A program made the translations under genes and the position numbers. The notes below the pieces were generated by a model that was not told the DNA's origin, did no database searches, and was given only the letters and a program-made list of their open reading frames with translations. From CAIWHR01 sp963773195 (lineage in GTDB: Bacteria; Pseudomonadota; Gammaproteobacteria; Burkholderiales; Casimicrobiaceae): DNA of 64,000 nt. Below are positions 36,932 through 46,237 of the stretch, piece by piece. Within the stretch, counting starts at the first letter, position 1. Each line of letters starts with the position of its first letter. The DNA is taken from positions 1 to 64,000 of the forward strand of contig CAVZAE010000003.1 of NCBI GenBank assembly GCA_963773195.1. Reading direction: 5' to 3'.

Positions 36932-37116
36932 GGCCGCCGTCGCCGCGCGCAAGGCGAGCGGGCAACGATGCCTGCGTGGACACCGGGGTGGCGCGCCGCT
37001 ACACTTACGGGCCGAACCCGCCCGTCAGCGCTCGCGAGAAGCGCGGGTGGCCCAACCATCCTGCTCACCGCACCCGTTCCCCCGCAGCTCCTTGGCTGCG
37101 CAAGAGGAGGCACTTC

Positions 37117-38016
37117 ATGAAGCTGTACCGCAAGACTCTGTTCGCAGTCGTTGCCGCCGCGTTCGCGCTCACCGCGAATGCGCAGGACCTGACCGGCACG
37201 CTCAAGAAGGTCAAGGACACCGGAACGATCACCCTTGGCTACCGCGAATCGTCAATCCCGTTCTCCTACCTCGACGACAAGCAGCAGCCCATCGGCTACG
37301 CGATGGACCTCTGCATGAAGGTCGTCGACGCGGTCAAGGCCGAGCTCAAGATGCCGAACCTCAAGGTCAACCTGCAGCCGGTGACCTCAGGCAACCGGAT
37401 CCCGCAGCTGCAGGCCGGCAACATCGACCTCGAGTGCGGCTCCACGACCAACAGCGTCGATCGGCAGAAGCAGGTGGCGTTCGGCCCGACCTACTTCATC
37501 ATCAACGTCACGGCGGCGGTGAAGAAGGACTCCGGGATCAAGTCGCTGGCCGACCTCCATGGCAAGACGATTTCGACGACGGCCGGCACCACCTCGGTGC
37601 CTCTTCTCAAGAAGTACGACAAGACGAAGAACGCCGACATCAAATCGATCGACGCCAAGGACCACGCGGAATCGTTCCTGCTCATGTCGCAGGGTCGGAC
37701 GCAGGCCTTCGTGATGGACGACATCCTGCTCGCGGGACTCATCGCGAACTCGCCGAACCCGGGTGACTATGTGATCCTGAAGGGTGAGTCGCTGCGTACC
37801 GAGCCGTACAGCATGATGCTGCGCCGGGACGATCCGCAGTTCAAGGCGCTCGTCGACAAGACGATCGGCGGCGCGATGAAATCGGGAGAGGTCGACAAGA
37901 TCTACTCCAAGTGGTTCCTGAGCCCGATTCCGCCGAAGAACGTCAACCTGAGCTTCGAGGAGCCGCAGGCGCTGCGGGAGGCGTTCAAGAACCCGAACGA
38001 CACGGGCGTCGAATAG
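37117..38016 (+). CDS. gltI: Glutamate/aspartate ABC transporter binding protein GltI
   Basis: Periplasmic receptor of 299 residues. A signal peptide ends 'LTANAQ' near residue 23, then 'LTGTLKKVKDTGTITLGYRE', the family start (shown in part). Ligand-binding words 'SSIPFSYLDD', 'ECGSTTNSVDRQKQVAF' and 'TAGTTSVPLL' match GltI/AatJ. AAGAGGAGG precedes ATG 37117. First gene of gltIJKL, followed by a stem-loop before gltJ. Confidence 0.94.
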   Translation: MKLYRKTLFAVVAAAFALTANAQDLTGTLKKVKDTGTITLGYRESSIPFSYLDDKQQPIGYAMDLCMKVVDAVKAELKMPNLKVNLQPVTSGNRIPQLQAGNIDLECGSTTNSVDRQKQVAFGPTYFIINVTAAVKKDSGIKSLADLHGKTISTTAGTTSVPLLKKYDKTKNADIKSIDAKDHAESFLLMSQGRTQAFVMDDILLAGLIANSPNPGDYVILKGESLRTEPYSMMLRRDDPQFKALVDKTIGGAMKSGEVDKIYSKWFLSPIPPKNVNLSFEEPQALREAFKNPNDTGVE

Positions 38017-38049
38017 CGGGATTGCCGCGGGTCATTGACCGATGCGACG

Positions 38050-38080
38050 GGGCCGGATGGCAGAGCAGCGCTTCCGGCCC
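38050..38080 (+). terminator. Stem-loop between gltI and gltJ
   Basis: An 8-bp perfect stem (GGGCCGGA, 38050-38057, with TCCGGCCC, 38073-38080) encloses 15 bases and is followed by 'ttcgcctttt'. It could act as a partial terminator or as a 3' stabiliser of the gltI message, giving excess binding protein over permease, as at the aap locus. Confidence 0.55.
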
Positions 38081-38124
38081 TTCGCCTTTTGGGCGGCGAT
38101 GCTCGGAACGGGAGGGGCCGGACG

Positions 38125-38862
38125 GTGAAGTTCAACCTCGACTGGAGCATCTTCTTCAAGGAGCTTCCGGGCGGCGGGGAGACGTACTTTGACCTGCTGA
38201 TCTCGGGGCTCTGGTGGACGCTCGGCGTGTCGGCGTGCGCATGGATCATCGCGATGGCCGTAGGCTCGGTGATCGGCACGATCCGCACGACGCAGCAGCC
38301 CTGGCTCGTGCGCTTCGGCAACGCCTGGGTCGAGCTCTTCCGCAACATCCCGCTGCTCGTGCAGATGTTCCTCTGGTACTTCGTCATCCCGGAGTTCATT
38401 CCGCCGCTCAAGACGTGGATCGTCAGGGTCGATCCGCTTTACGGTCAGTTCGTGCTCGCGGTGATCTGCCTGGGCCTGTTCACCTCGGCGCGGGTGGCGG
38501 AGCAGGTTCGCGCCGGCATTCAGTCGCTGCCGCGGGGCCAGCGGATGGCCGGGATGGCGCTCGGACTCACGCAGCCCCAGGTCTATCGGTTCGTGCTGCT
38601 GCCGATGGCTTTCCGCATCGTGATCCCGCCGCTCACGAGCGAAACGATGAACCTGATCAAGAACTCGTCGATCGCGCTCACGATCGGGCTTGCCGAGCTC
38701 ACGTTTCGCTCGCGCGAGATGGGCGAGTACACGTTCCACTTCTTCGAGGCCTTCACCGCGGCCACGCTCGTCTACATCGTGATCGCGATGACGGCGAACC
38801 GGGTGATGGCGTTCGTCGAGCGGCGTGTCGTAGTCCCCGGCTACATCGCCGGCGGGAAGTAG
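38125..38862 (+). CDS. gltJ: Glutamate/aspartate ABC transporter permease GltJ
   Basis: Inner-membrane subunit of 245 residues. 'NWAWIFF'-type start 'FNLDWSIFFKE', the segment 'ELFRNIPLLVQMFLWYFV' and the EAA loop 'GMALGLTQPQVYRFVLLP' identify the GltJ permease. GTG at 38125 follows GGAGGGG. It is separated from gltK by ten bases. Confidence 0.93.
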   Translation: MKFNLDWSIFFKELPGGGETYFDLLISGLWWTLGVSACAWIIAMAVGSVIGTIRTTQQPWLVRFGNAWVELFRNIPLLVQMFLWYFVIPEFIPPLKTWIVRVDPLYGQFVLAVICLGLFTSARVAEQVRAGIQSLPRGQRMAGMALGLTQPQVYRFVLLPMAFRIVIPPLTSETMNLIKNSSIALTIGLAELTFRSREMGEYTFHFFEAFTAATLVYIVIAMTANRVMAFVERRVVVPGYIAGGK

Positions 38863-38872
38863 GCAGATCGCG

Positions 38873-39556
38873 ATGAATCTCGACTTCGACGTCATCAGCC
38901 GCTCGCTGCCGTTCCTCTGGAAGGGCTTCCTGTACACGGTCCAGCTGACCGCGATCGCCGGGCTGGGCGGCCTCATCTTCGGCACCCTGCTCGCCCTCGC
39001 GCGGCTTTCCGCTTCGAAGGTCCTGTCCAACATCGCCGCCGGGTACGTGAACCTGATGCGGTCGATCCCGCTCGTGCTCGTGTTGTTCTGGTTCTTCTTC
39101 CTGATGCCGCAGGTGCTGCAGCTCATCACGGGCGGCGAGCGGCCGCCGCAGATCGGCGCCGAGCGCACCGCGATTATCACCTTCATCATGTTCGAGGCCG
39201 CCTACTTCTGCGAGATCATGCGGGCCGGCATCCAGTCGATTCCGAGGGGGCAGGTGAATTCCGCCTATGCGCTGGGGCTCACCTATGGCCAGGCGATGCG
39301 CCTCGTGATCCTGCCGCAGGCGTTCCGCAACATGATCCCGGTGCTGCTCACGCAGACGATCATTTTGTTCCAGGACACCTCGCTCGTCTACGTGATCTCG
39401 GCCACCGACTTCACCGGCGCCGCCTCGAAGATCGCCCAGCGCGACGGCCGGCTGATCGAGATGTACACCTTCGTTGCGCTCGTCTACTTCGTGCTGTGCT
39501 ACACGCTGTCCTACGGCGTGAAGCAGCTGCAGAAGAAGATCGCCGTCATCCGCTAG
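38873..39556 (+). CDS. gltK: Glutamate/aspartate ABC transporter permease GltK
   Basis: Second permease, 227 residues. 'VNLMRSIPLVLVLFWFFF' and the EAA loop 'SAYALGLTYGQAMRLVILP' are typical. It forms a heterodimer with GltJ. ATG 38873 lies ten bases after gltJ; gltL starts eleven bases after its stop. Confidence 0.93.
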   Translation: MNLDFDVISRSLPFLWKGFLYTVQLTAIAGLGGLIFGTLLALARLSASKVLSNIAAGYVNLMRSIPLVLVLFWFFFLMPQVLQLITGGERPPQIGAERTAIITFIMFEAAYFCEIMRAGIQSIPRGQVNSAYALGLTYGQAMRLVILPQAFRNMIPVLLTQTIILFQDTSLVYVISATDFTGAASKIAQRDGRLIEMYTFVALVYFVLCYTLSYGVKQLQKKIAVIR

Positions 39557-39566
39557 AGAGACCGCC

Positions 39567-40301
39567 ATGCCCATGATCGTCATCGACACCGTCTCGAAGT
39601 GGTACGGCCAGTTCCAGGTGCTCACCGACTGCACGACGAAGGTCGAGAAAGGCGAAGTCATCGTCGTCTGCGGGCCGTCCGGCTCGGGCAAGTCGACGCT
39701 GATCAAATGCGTGAACGCGCTCGAGCCATTCCAGAAGGGGCAGGTCACCGTCGACGGCATTCCCGTGCACGATCCGAAGACGAACCTGCCAAAGCTACGC
39801 GCGCGCGTCGGGATGGTATTCCAGCACTTCGAGCTGTTTCCGCACCTGACGATCACCGAGAACCTGACGCTGGCGCAGATCAAGGTGCTGAACCGCGGCA
39901 AGGACGAGGCGGTCGAGCGCGGATTGAAGCTCCTTGACCGCGTGGGCCTCAACGCCCAGAAAGACAAGTTCCCGGGCCAGCTCTCGGGCGGCCAGCAGCA
40001 GCGGGTCGCGATCGCGCGTGCGCTGTCGATGGACCCGATCTGCATGCTGTTCGACGAGCCCACCTCCGCGCTCGATCCCGAGATGATCAACGAAGTGCTC
40101 GACGTCATGGTACTGCTCGCGAAAGAGGGGATGACGATGATGGTCGTCACCCACGAGATGGGCTTCGCGCGCAAGGTCGCGAATCGCGTGATCTTCATGG
40201 ACCAGGGAAAGATCGTCGAGGACGCGACCAAGGACGACTTCTTCGGCAAGCCGCGCTCCGAGCGGGCACAGCAGTTCCTGGCGAAGATCCTGTCGCATTG
40301 A
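39567..40301 (+). CDS. gltL: Glutamate/aspartate ABC transporter ATPase GltL
   Basis: ATPase of 244 residues with Walker A 'GPSGSGKST', 'VFQHFELFPHLT', signature 'LSGGQQQRVAIARAL', Walker B 'MLFDEPTSALDPEM' and H loop 'VVTHEMGFAR'. It closes the gltIJKL operon. A downstream Met (39573) is an alternative start two residues later. Confidence 0.94.
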   Translation: MPMIVIDTVSKWYGQFQVLTDCTTKVEKGEVIVVCGPSGSGKSTLIKCVNALEPFQKGQVTVDGIPVHDPKTNLPKLRARVGMVFQHFELFPHLTITENLTLAQIKVLNRGKDEAVERGLKLLDRVGLNAQKDKFPGQLSGGQQQRVAIARALSMDPICMLFDEPTSALDPEMINEVLDVMVLLAKEGMTMMVVTHEMGFARKVANRVIFMDQGKIVEDATKDDFFGKPRSERAQQFLAKILSH

Positions 40302-40379
40302 CCGGCTGCTGCCGGTAGCCGACGCCGACCTGAGCGCCGTCGGCGGGGCATCGGGAAGCTGTAGTGCGCTTCGGGTAAC

Positions 40380-40838
40380 ATGCGCACCTTTCGGGCGACG
40401 GGATCCGCGATGAGCAGCAAGGCATTCCGCGGGGCCGCCGGGGCGGCGATGGCGGTCGTCATGGCGGTAGCAGTGGCGGCTGAACCGGATGTCACCGGGC
40501 CACCGTCGCTGGCAGCGAGCGATGCCCGTCTGTGCTTCTACCGCGAGACGTGGCACGCGCTGTCCGTGCAGCCCGAAGTGACGATCAACGGCGAGGTTGT
40601 CGGAAAGGCGTATCCCAACGAGTGGTTCTGCGTCGATCGGAAACCCGGCACCTATGAGATCTCGACGGTGAACGAGCCCGGCCGCAAGTTCAGCGTCACG
40701 CTGGCGAGCGGGCAGACGCGCTACGCGAGCCTCGAGTTCACGGTCACCTGGTTCCTGGTCGCGCACATCAATCCGGAGCCCGTCGACAACGCGACCGGCG
40801 AGCAGGGCATCGCCGGGCTGAAATACCACAAGTACTGA
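40380..40838 (+). CDS. DUF2846-like exported protein
   Basis: Protein of 152 residues. A long N-terminal hydrophobic segment ('AAGAAMAVVMAVAVAA') looks like a signal peptide; an inner Met at 40410 fits better as a signal-peptide start. The body ('CFYRETWHALSVQPEVTING', 'GTYEISTVNEPGR') fits the DUF2846 pattern of lipoprotein-like, beta-rich proteins. A lipobox is not obvious. It lies between gltL and guaC on the same strand; no role is known. Confidence 0.65.
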   Translation: MRTFRATGSAMSSKAFRGAAGAAMAVVMAVAVAAEPDVTGPPSLAASDARLCFYRETWHALSVQPEVTINGEVVGKAYPNEWFCVDRKPGTYEISTVNEPGRKFSVTLASGQTRYASLEFTVTWFLVAHINPEPVDNATGEQGIAGLKYHKY

Positions 40839-40846
40839 GGCGTTCC

Positions 40847-41896
40847 ATGCGCATCGAGGACGACGTCAAGCTCGACTTCCAGGACGTGCTGATCCGTCCC
40901 AAGCGTTCGACCCTGACGACACGCTCCGACGTCGACATCGCGCGCGAGTTCACGTTCCGGCACACCGGCACGAAATACGCCGGCATCCCGATCGTCGCGT
41001 CGAACATGGACACGACAGGGACCTTCGAGATGGCGCGCTCGCTCGACGCTTTCCGGCTGTCGACCGCCCTTCACAAGCACTACCCGGTGGCCGAGTACGC
41101 GGCCTTCTTCGCCGCGCTCGAGCGCAAGAGCGCCGCGTTCTACTCGATGGGGATTGCGCGCGCCGACGAGGACAAGTTCGAGGCGGTGATGGAGGCGGGA
41201 GCCGGCGCCGAACCCGCCGTGCGCTATGTCTGCATCGACGTCGCCAACGGCTACACCGAAAACTTCGTCCGGTTCGTGAAAAAGATCCGCGAGCGCCATC
41301 CGCATCTCGTGATCATGGCGGGCAACGTGGTGACTGGCGAGATGACCGAGGAGCTGATCCTGTCAGGCGCCGACATCGTCAAGGTCGGCATCGGGCCGGG
41401 ATCCGTCTGCACGACACGCAAGGTGACCGGGGTCGGCTATCCGCAGCTCTCGGCGATCATCGAATGCGCCGACGCCGCACACGGGCTCGAAGGCCACATC
41501 TGCGCCGATGGTGGCTGCGCGTCGGTCGGCGACATCGCGAAAGCGTTCGGCGGCGGCGCTGACTTCGTCATGCTGGGGGGCATGCTCGCCGGTCACGCGG
41601 AGGGGGGCGGCGATGTCGTCGAGCAGGGCGGCCGCAAGTTCATGCGCTTCTACGGCATGAGCAGCAAGGCGGCTATGGAGCGCTATGCGGGGGGCGTGGC
41701 GAAATACCGCGCGGCCGAGGGACGCGAAGTCCTGGTGCCGTTCCGCGGGCCGGTCGCCGACACCGTCCAGGAAATCCTGGGCGGCGTGCGTTCGGCGTGT
41801 ACGTATGTCGGTGCGCGGCGGCTGCGCGAATTCTCGAAACGGACAACGTTCGTCCGTGTCGCACAGCAGAGCAACGAGGTGTTCGGCAAGGGCTAG
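40847..41896 (+). CDS. guaC: GMP reductase
   Basis: Converts GMP to IMP with NADPH. The 349-residue protein has the IMPDH/GMPR barrel with the catalytic cysteine in 'GIGPGSVCTTRKVTGVG', the substrate-binding 'ADGGCASVGDIAKAFGGGA' and 'FYGMSSKAAM'. 'SNMDTTGTFEMA' and 'RSACTYVGA' also match GuaC rather than GuaB (no CBS domains). ATG at 40847 follows the DUF2846 gene by eight bases. Confidence 0.95.
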   Translation: MRIEDDVKLDFQDVLIRPKRSTLTTRSDVDIAREFTFRHTGTKYAGIPIVASNMDTTGTFEMARSLDAFRLSTALHKHYPVAEYAAFFAALERKSAAFYSMGIARADEDKFEAVMEAGAGAEPAVRYVCIDVANGYTENFVRFVKKIRERHPHLVIMAGNVVTGEMTEELILSGADIVKVGIGPGSVCTTRKVTGVGYPQLSAIIECADAAHGLEGHICADGGCASVGDIAKAFGGGADFVMLGGMLAGHAEGGGDVVEQGGRKFMRFYGMSSKAAMERYAGGVAKYRAAEGREVLVPFRGPVADTVQEILGGVRSACTYVGARRLREFSKRTTFVRVAQQSNEVFGKG

Positions 41897-41976
41897 GACG
41901 CCCCGCGGTCGTTCGACGGATCAGTTCAACGAGAGACTGTCGAGAGCAGCGACAGCGAACAGACTGGGATCGGTGA

Positions 41977-42966
41977 TCACTGGATCATCTCGTCGGCGCG
42001 CGCCAGCATTGACGGTGAAATCGTGAGTCCAATTGCCTTCGCGGTTTTCAGATTGAACACTAGCTCGAACTTTGTCGGTTGCTCGACGGCGAGGTCGGCG
42101 GGTTTTGCGCCCTTGAGGATCTTGTCAACGTACACGGCGGAGCGGCCGATGAAATCGGTCATGTTGATCCCGTAGGACATCAAGCCACCTGCCTCGACCA
42201 TCTCCCGATAGGTGTTCATCGTCGGCAACCGGCCCTTCACCGCGAGCTCGGCGATCCGGGTCCGGTGCACCAGGAACGTCGCGGAACCGACAAGCAGAAG
42301 CGCGTCGGTCCGCTCGCGCGCAATGGCGCCGAAGGCGCCATCGAGTTCCTCGGGACCGCGCGCTTCCACGTGTTGCAGGCGGATGCCCAGCGACCGCGCG
42401 GCGGTCTCCACCTCTTGGACTTGACTTGCAAGACCAGCGTCTGCCGGATTCGCGAGGATGGCCACGCGGGAGGCGAGGGGAACAGCCTCCTTCAGAAGCT
42501 GCAGTTGCTTGCCGAAGATCGCTGAGCCAGGCGAGAGGGTCGTGCCCGTGACGTTCCCCCCTGGCCGCCCCAGGCTGGCAACGAGCCCCAGCGCGACAGG
42601 ATCGGCCGGGAACATCATGACGATGGGAATGCTGCTCGTCGCCTTCTTTGCCGCCTGCGCCGCTATCCCGGCGGGCGCGACGATCAAGTCCACCTTTTGC
42701 TGGACCAGATTCACTGCGAGATCGGGCAATCGCTCGATCTTCCCGTCGGCCCATTGGTACTCGATGACGAGATTTTGACCCTCGACCCAGCCGAGGTCCC
42801 TTAACGCGCGCAGGAATGCCTGGAGCACCAACTCCACGGACGCGCGGCTGGGGGCGCTTATATAGCCGATGCGGTACACCTTGCCCGCTTGCTGTGCGTT
42901 GGCAGTGCGCGTGGCGGCAAGGACGCCACCCACAACGCTGCCAATGAACGTTCGCCGATCGATCAC
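41977..42966 (-). CDS. Orphan ABC-type substrate-binding protein (PF04392-like), second copy
   Basis: Exported protein of 329 residues, paralog of the one at 3953. It has 'MIDRRTFIGSVVGG' with twin arginine, 'GYISAPSRASVEL', 'LRDLGWVEGQNLVIEYQWADG' (in part 'GWVEGQNLVIEYQWADG'), 'STIPIV'-like 'SSIPIVMMFPADPVALG', 'RPGGNVTG' and 'GLMSYGINMTDFIGRSAVYVD'. It has no transporter partner within several kilobases. Downstream is the divergent iorAB operon. Whether it feeds a distant ABC transporter or acts as a sensor accessory is open. Confidence 0.88.
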   Translation of the reverse strand: MIDRRTFIGSVVGGVLAATRTANAQQAGKVYRIGYISAPSRASVELVLQAFLRALRDLGWVEGQNLVIEYQWADGKIERLPDLAVNLVQQKVDLIVAPAGIAAQAAKKATSSIPIVMMFPADPVALGLVASLGRPGGNVTGTTLSPGSAIFGKQLQLLKEAVPLASRVAILANPADAGLASQVQEVETAARSLGIRLQHVEARGPEELDGAFGAIARERTDALLLVGSATFLVHRTRIAELAVKGRLPTMNTYREMVEAGGLMSYGINMTDFIGRSAVYVDKILKGAKPADLAVEQPTKFELVFNLKTAKAIGLTISPSMLARADEMIQ

Positions 42967-43325
42967 TGAGTCCCCTGGTGCGACGAATGGAATGTCAAGA
43001 ATTATTACGTCTTGTAGGAGCGTTCAATCCCATCGAGTGTATGACGGTTTGGTCCGCGATGCACGGATCAACGTCTCCTTTGGTGCGCAATGCGCTACGA
43101 CCGGAGTTGGCCGGTAGCGGCCCGTCATCGACGACCGCTTCCGACCCGAAGCGGACGTTCGCATCTGACGTAAAGCCGAGTTTATCTGCGGTCCTCGCCT
43201 TGACCCCTTGAGGGCAACAGCGTAGGGTCCATTGGGTCGTTCCGGAAGATCGATTTGAGCCGGCGCGCTCGAAGCCTGCACCTGCTTCGCGCAATGAGAG
43301 CTCCAATTCCTGGGAGGAAGACGAC
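42967..43325. other. 359-base spacer between the orphan binding protein and iorA
   Basis: Divergent promoter region. It holds repeat copy D (43091-43162) and, towards the right end, 'gggaggaag' as a ribosome-binding site for iorA. No gene-like reading frame is seen. Confidence 0.5.
43091..43162 (+). repeat. Dispersed intergenic repeat, copy D
   Basis: Best-formed copy: 'tgcgctacgaccgg', then 'ttggccggtagcggcc', then 'gaccgcttccgacccgaagc', then 'ggacgttcgc'. The opening decamer 'tgcgctacga' is identical to that of copy F, 5.3 kb away. Confidence 0.7.
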
Positions 43326-43775
43326 ATGATTCAACTCAATATCAACGGCGAGCGGTACGCCGTCGACGTCGAACCGGAAACGCCGCTGCTGTGGGTGATC
43401 CGGGAACAGGTCGGCTTGACCGGCACGAAATACGGGTGCGGCGCAGGACGATGCGGTGCGTGCACGGTGCACATCGACGGCCATCCGGTGCACTCGTGCG
43501 GATTGCCCGTCGCCGAGGCGGTCGGCGCGCGCATCACGACGATCGAAGGTCTTGCCTCGCGCAACGCCCTGCACAAAGTGCAGCGCGCCTGGTTCGAGAA
43601 CGATGTCCCTCAGTGCGGCTATTGCCAGTCCGGCATGATCATGGCGGTTGCGGCGCTGCTCGCCCGGAAACCGAGGCCGACCGACGCCGACATCGATGCC
43701 GCGATCACCAATATCTGTCGCTGCGGTACCTTTCAGCAGGTGCGCGAGGCCATCCACATCGCGGCTAAGGCGTAG
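43326..43775 (+). CDS. iorA: Molybdenum hydroxylase small [2Fe-2S] subunit (isoquinoline 1-oxidoreductase alpha-like)
   Basis: Protein of 149 residues with two [2Fe-2S] clusters: the plant-ferredoxin type in 'GCGAGRCGACTVHIDG' (with a further Cys in 'SCGLPVAE') and the C-terminal type in 'CGYCQSGMIM' and 'NICRCGTFQQVREAI'. It passes electrons from the molybdenum subunit encoded downstream. The gene pair lacks an FAD subunit, as in IorAB and related aldehyde/alcohol oxidases. Only ten bases separate it from iorB. Confidence 0.92.
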   Translation: MIQLNINGERYAVDVEPETPLLWVIREQVGLTGTKYGCGAGRCGACTVHIDGHPVHSCGLPVAEAVGARITTIEGLASRNALHKVQRAWFENDVPQCGYCQSGMIMAVAALLARKPRPTDADIDAAITNICRCGTFQQVREAIHIAAKA

Positions 43776-43784
43776 GAGGTGACG

Positions 43785-45959
43785 ATGATCGATACGCCCA
43801 GGATCTCGCGCCGCGCCTTTATCGTTGCGGGTGCCGCGGTCGGTGGCGGTCTCGCGATTGGCATCAATCCATTCAGCAGCGCTGCTGCGGTTCGTGCTGC
43901 GGACGGTTCGTTGGAAATCACCGTCTGGGTGGTGATCCGCCCTAACGACACTGTCGTGGTGCGCATCGCACGCTCCGAAATGGGCCAGGGCTCGCTCACG
44001 GGGCTCGCCCAACTAGCGGCCGAGGAGCTCGAGTGCAACTGGAACAGGGTGACTTGGGAATATCCCACGCCCGGCACCAGCCTCGCGCGCAAGAAGCCTT
44101 GGGGACCCTTCGGGACCGGTGGAAGCGACAGTATCCGCGGCTCGCAGGAGTACGTGCGCAAGGGCGGTGCGGCGGCGCGCATGATGCTCGTCCAGGCAGC
44201 GGCCAATAGATGGAACGTGCCCGCCGGGGAATGCACCGTCGAGAAGGGCGTCATCTCGCACAATGCCTCCGGCCGCAGGACGACCTACGGCAGCGTGGCG
44301 GAGGCCGCCGCGAAGCTCGACGTGCCCAAGGAGGTACCGCTCAAGGGCCCAAAGGACTGGAAGATCATCGGCAAACCGATGAAACGCCTGGACACGGCCG
44401 ACAAGCTGACCGGCAAGCAAACTTACGGTGCCGACATCAAGTTGCCCGGCATGCTCAATGCCTCGATTAAAGCTTGCCCGGTGTTCGGCGGCAAGGTGAA
44501 GAGCATCGATGCGACGACCGCAGACGGCATGCCGGGTGTGAAGAGGATCGTTCGAGTAGGTGATTCGGCGGTCGCCGTCGTGGCGGATACATGGTGGCGT
44601 GCCAACACTGCGCTGGAGGCGCTCCGCATCGAGTGGGACGCGGGCGAAAGCGCCGCAGTGTCGAGCACATCAATCGACGAGATGCTGAACGAGGGGCTGA
44701 GCGCGGAAAAGGTGTTCGTTCATGACAACAAGGTCGGCGATTCGAAGGCCGCCCTCGCCGGCGCGGCGAAGCGGATCGAAGCGATCTACGAGTATCCGTA
44801 CCAGAATCACGCGTGCATGGAACCAATGAACTGTACGGCGCTCTACACGCCCGAAAGCTGCGAAGTGTGGTGCCCGACGCAAACAGGCCACGAGGCGATT
44901 GACGCAGCCGCGGCGGCGGCGGGTTTGCCTGTCAACCAATGCGACGTCCACAAGGTTCACCTGGGCGGCGGCTTCGGCCGGCGCGGGTTTACGGATTATG
45001 TGACGCAGGCCGTGCTGATTGCGAAGGAGATGCCCGGAACGCCGATCAAGCTGCTCTGGTCGCGCGAGGAAGACATGACGCAAGGGCGCTATCACCCTGT
45101 TACGAAAGCGAAGCTGACGGGAGGTCTCGATACAAAAGGCAATCTACGAGGAGTGGCAATCCGCTTTTCGGCGCCCTCGATTCTGTCCTCGGTGGACCCG
45201 AAAGAGCTCAAGGACGGCATGGACCCGGGAGTATTCGACGGCCTGTTTTCTACGGGAGAAGAGTCGCTCGAATACGGTATTCCAGACCTGACGATCGATC
45301 ACGCGATGCGCAACACGCACGTCCCCCCGGGGTACTGGCGTGGCGTGACCGCCAATCACAACGCGATCTTTCTCGAATGTTTCATCGATGAGCTTGCGCA
45401 TGCTGCCGGGCAGGATGCTCTGGAATTTCGACGCAAGCTAATGGTCACCCATCCGAAGGCGCTTGCAGTGCTCGATGCCGTTGCGAAAAAAGGTGGCTGG
45501 GACAAGAAGGTGCCCGGCCGGTATCGTGGACTGGCGCACTTCCACACGCGAGGCAGTTACGTCGCGGCGCTGGCCGAAATTTCAGTCAGAGATGGCAACA
45601 GGATCAGGATTCACCGGATCGTGCTGGCGATCGATCCCGGCTACGCAGTAAACCCGGCCCAGATCGAGCGCCAGATCGCCGGCGCGGTCGTGTTCGGGCT
45701 CTCGGCGCTGTTTCTCCAGGAATGCACGGTCAAGAACGGCCGCATCGAGCAGGAGAATTTCGACAGTTACGACTCGATGCGGATCGCACAGATGCCGAAG
45801 ATCGAGTCCATCATCATGCCGTCCGGCGGGTTCTGGGGCGGCGTGGGTGAGCCCCCAGTCTGCGTGGCGCCGCCGGCCGTCTTGAACGCCTATTTTGCGG
45901 CGACGGGCAAGCGCATCCGCTCGTTCCCGCTGAAGAACCACGACATCCATCTGGTGTGA
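43785..45959 (+). CDS. iorB: Molybdenum hydroxylase large subunit (isoquinoline 1-oxidoreductase beta-like)
   Basis: Molybdopterin-binding subunit of 724 residues carrying a Tat signal 'RISRRAFIVAGAAVGGG', which sends the folded complex to the periplasm. 'GQGSLTGLAQLAAEELE', 'LGGGFGRRGFTDYV' and 'GGVGEPPVCVAPP' (containing the active-site Glu) are the usual pterin-contacting and catalytic segments. The real substrate is unknown; the family covers N-heterocycles, aldehydes and nicotinate-like compounds. AGGAGG at 43774-43779 lies five bases before ATG 43785, favouring that start over the GTG at 43779. Needs a molybdenum cofactor made with mobB, moaD and moaE products. Confidence 0.9.
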   Translation: MIDTPRISRRAFIVAGAAVGGGLAIGINPFSSAAAVRAADGSLEITVWVVIRPNDTVVVRIARSEMGQGSLTGLAQLAAEELECNWNRVTWEYPTPGTSLARKKPWGPFGTGGSDSIRGSQEYVRKGGAAARMMLVQAAANRWNVPAGECTVEKGVISHNASGRRTTYGSVAEAAAKLDVPKEVPLKGPKDWKIIGKPMKRLDTADKLTGKQTYGADIKLPGMLNASIKACPVFGGKVKSIDATTADGMPGVKRIVRVGDSAVAVVADTWWRANTALEALRIEWDAGESAAVSSTSIDEMLNEGLSAEKVFVHDNKVGDSKAALAGAAKRIEAIYEYPYQNHACMEPMNCTALYTPESCEVWCPTQTGHEAIDAAAAAAGLPVNQCDVHKVHLGGGFGRRGFTDYVTQAVLIAKEMPGTPIKLLWSREEDMTQGRYHPVTKAKLTGGLDTKGNLRGVAIRFSAPSILSSVDPKELKDGMDPGVFDGLFSTGEESLEYGIPDLTIDHAMRNTHVPPGYWRGVTANHNAIFLECFIDELAHAAGQDALEFRRKLMVTHPKALAVLDAVAKKGGWDKKVPGRYRGLAHFHTRGSYVAALAEISVRDGNRIRIHRIVLAIDPGYAVNPAQIERQIAGAVVFGLSALFLQECTVKNGRIEQENFDSYDSMRIAQMPKIESIIMPSGGFWGGVGEPPVCVAPPAVLNAYFAATGKRIRSFPLKNHDIHLV

Positions 45960-46071
45960 CCGGTCGGCGCAATCGCGATGGTTGGCCGCTGACCTAAGGG
46001 TAGCGCAAGGCGACACGCTTCAATTGCGCCAGGCTGACCGCAGCTGGCGCAGCACCGGGCTTATGTACTCA

Positions 46072-46160
46072 ATGACTGCTTCTGGCCGAGAGCGGTCCGT
46101 CACCTGCGGCCGCCTACGACCCGCCGCAGCCGTCAGGCATTGCTAAGCAGACGTTCATTA
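46072..46160 (+). repeat. Dispersed intergenic repeat, copy E
   Basis: Blocks in order: 'ctggccgagagcggtccgtc', 'gcggccgcctacgaccc', and 'taagcagacgttcatt'. The distance between the second and third blocks is about the same as in copy B. It fills the spacer between iorB and the CAP-protein gene. Confidence 0.6.
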
Positions 46161-46237
46161 AGTATACGATTTGGCCAGACGGACCAGGCGACCATGTGCT
46201 GACGACGGCCGAATCCTCGTACCGCTATACTTTGCTG

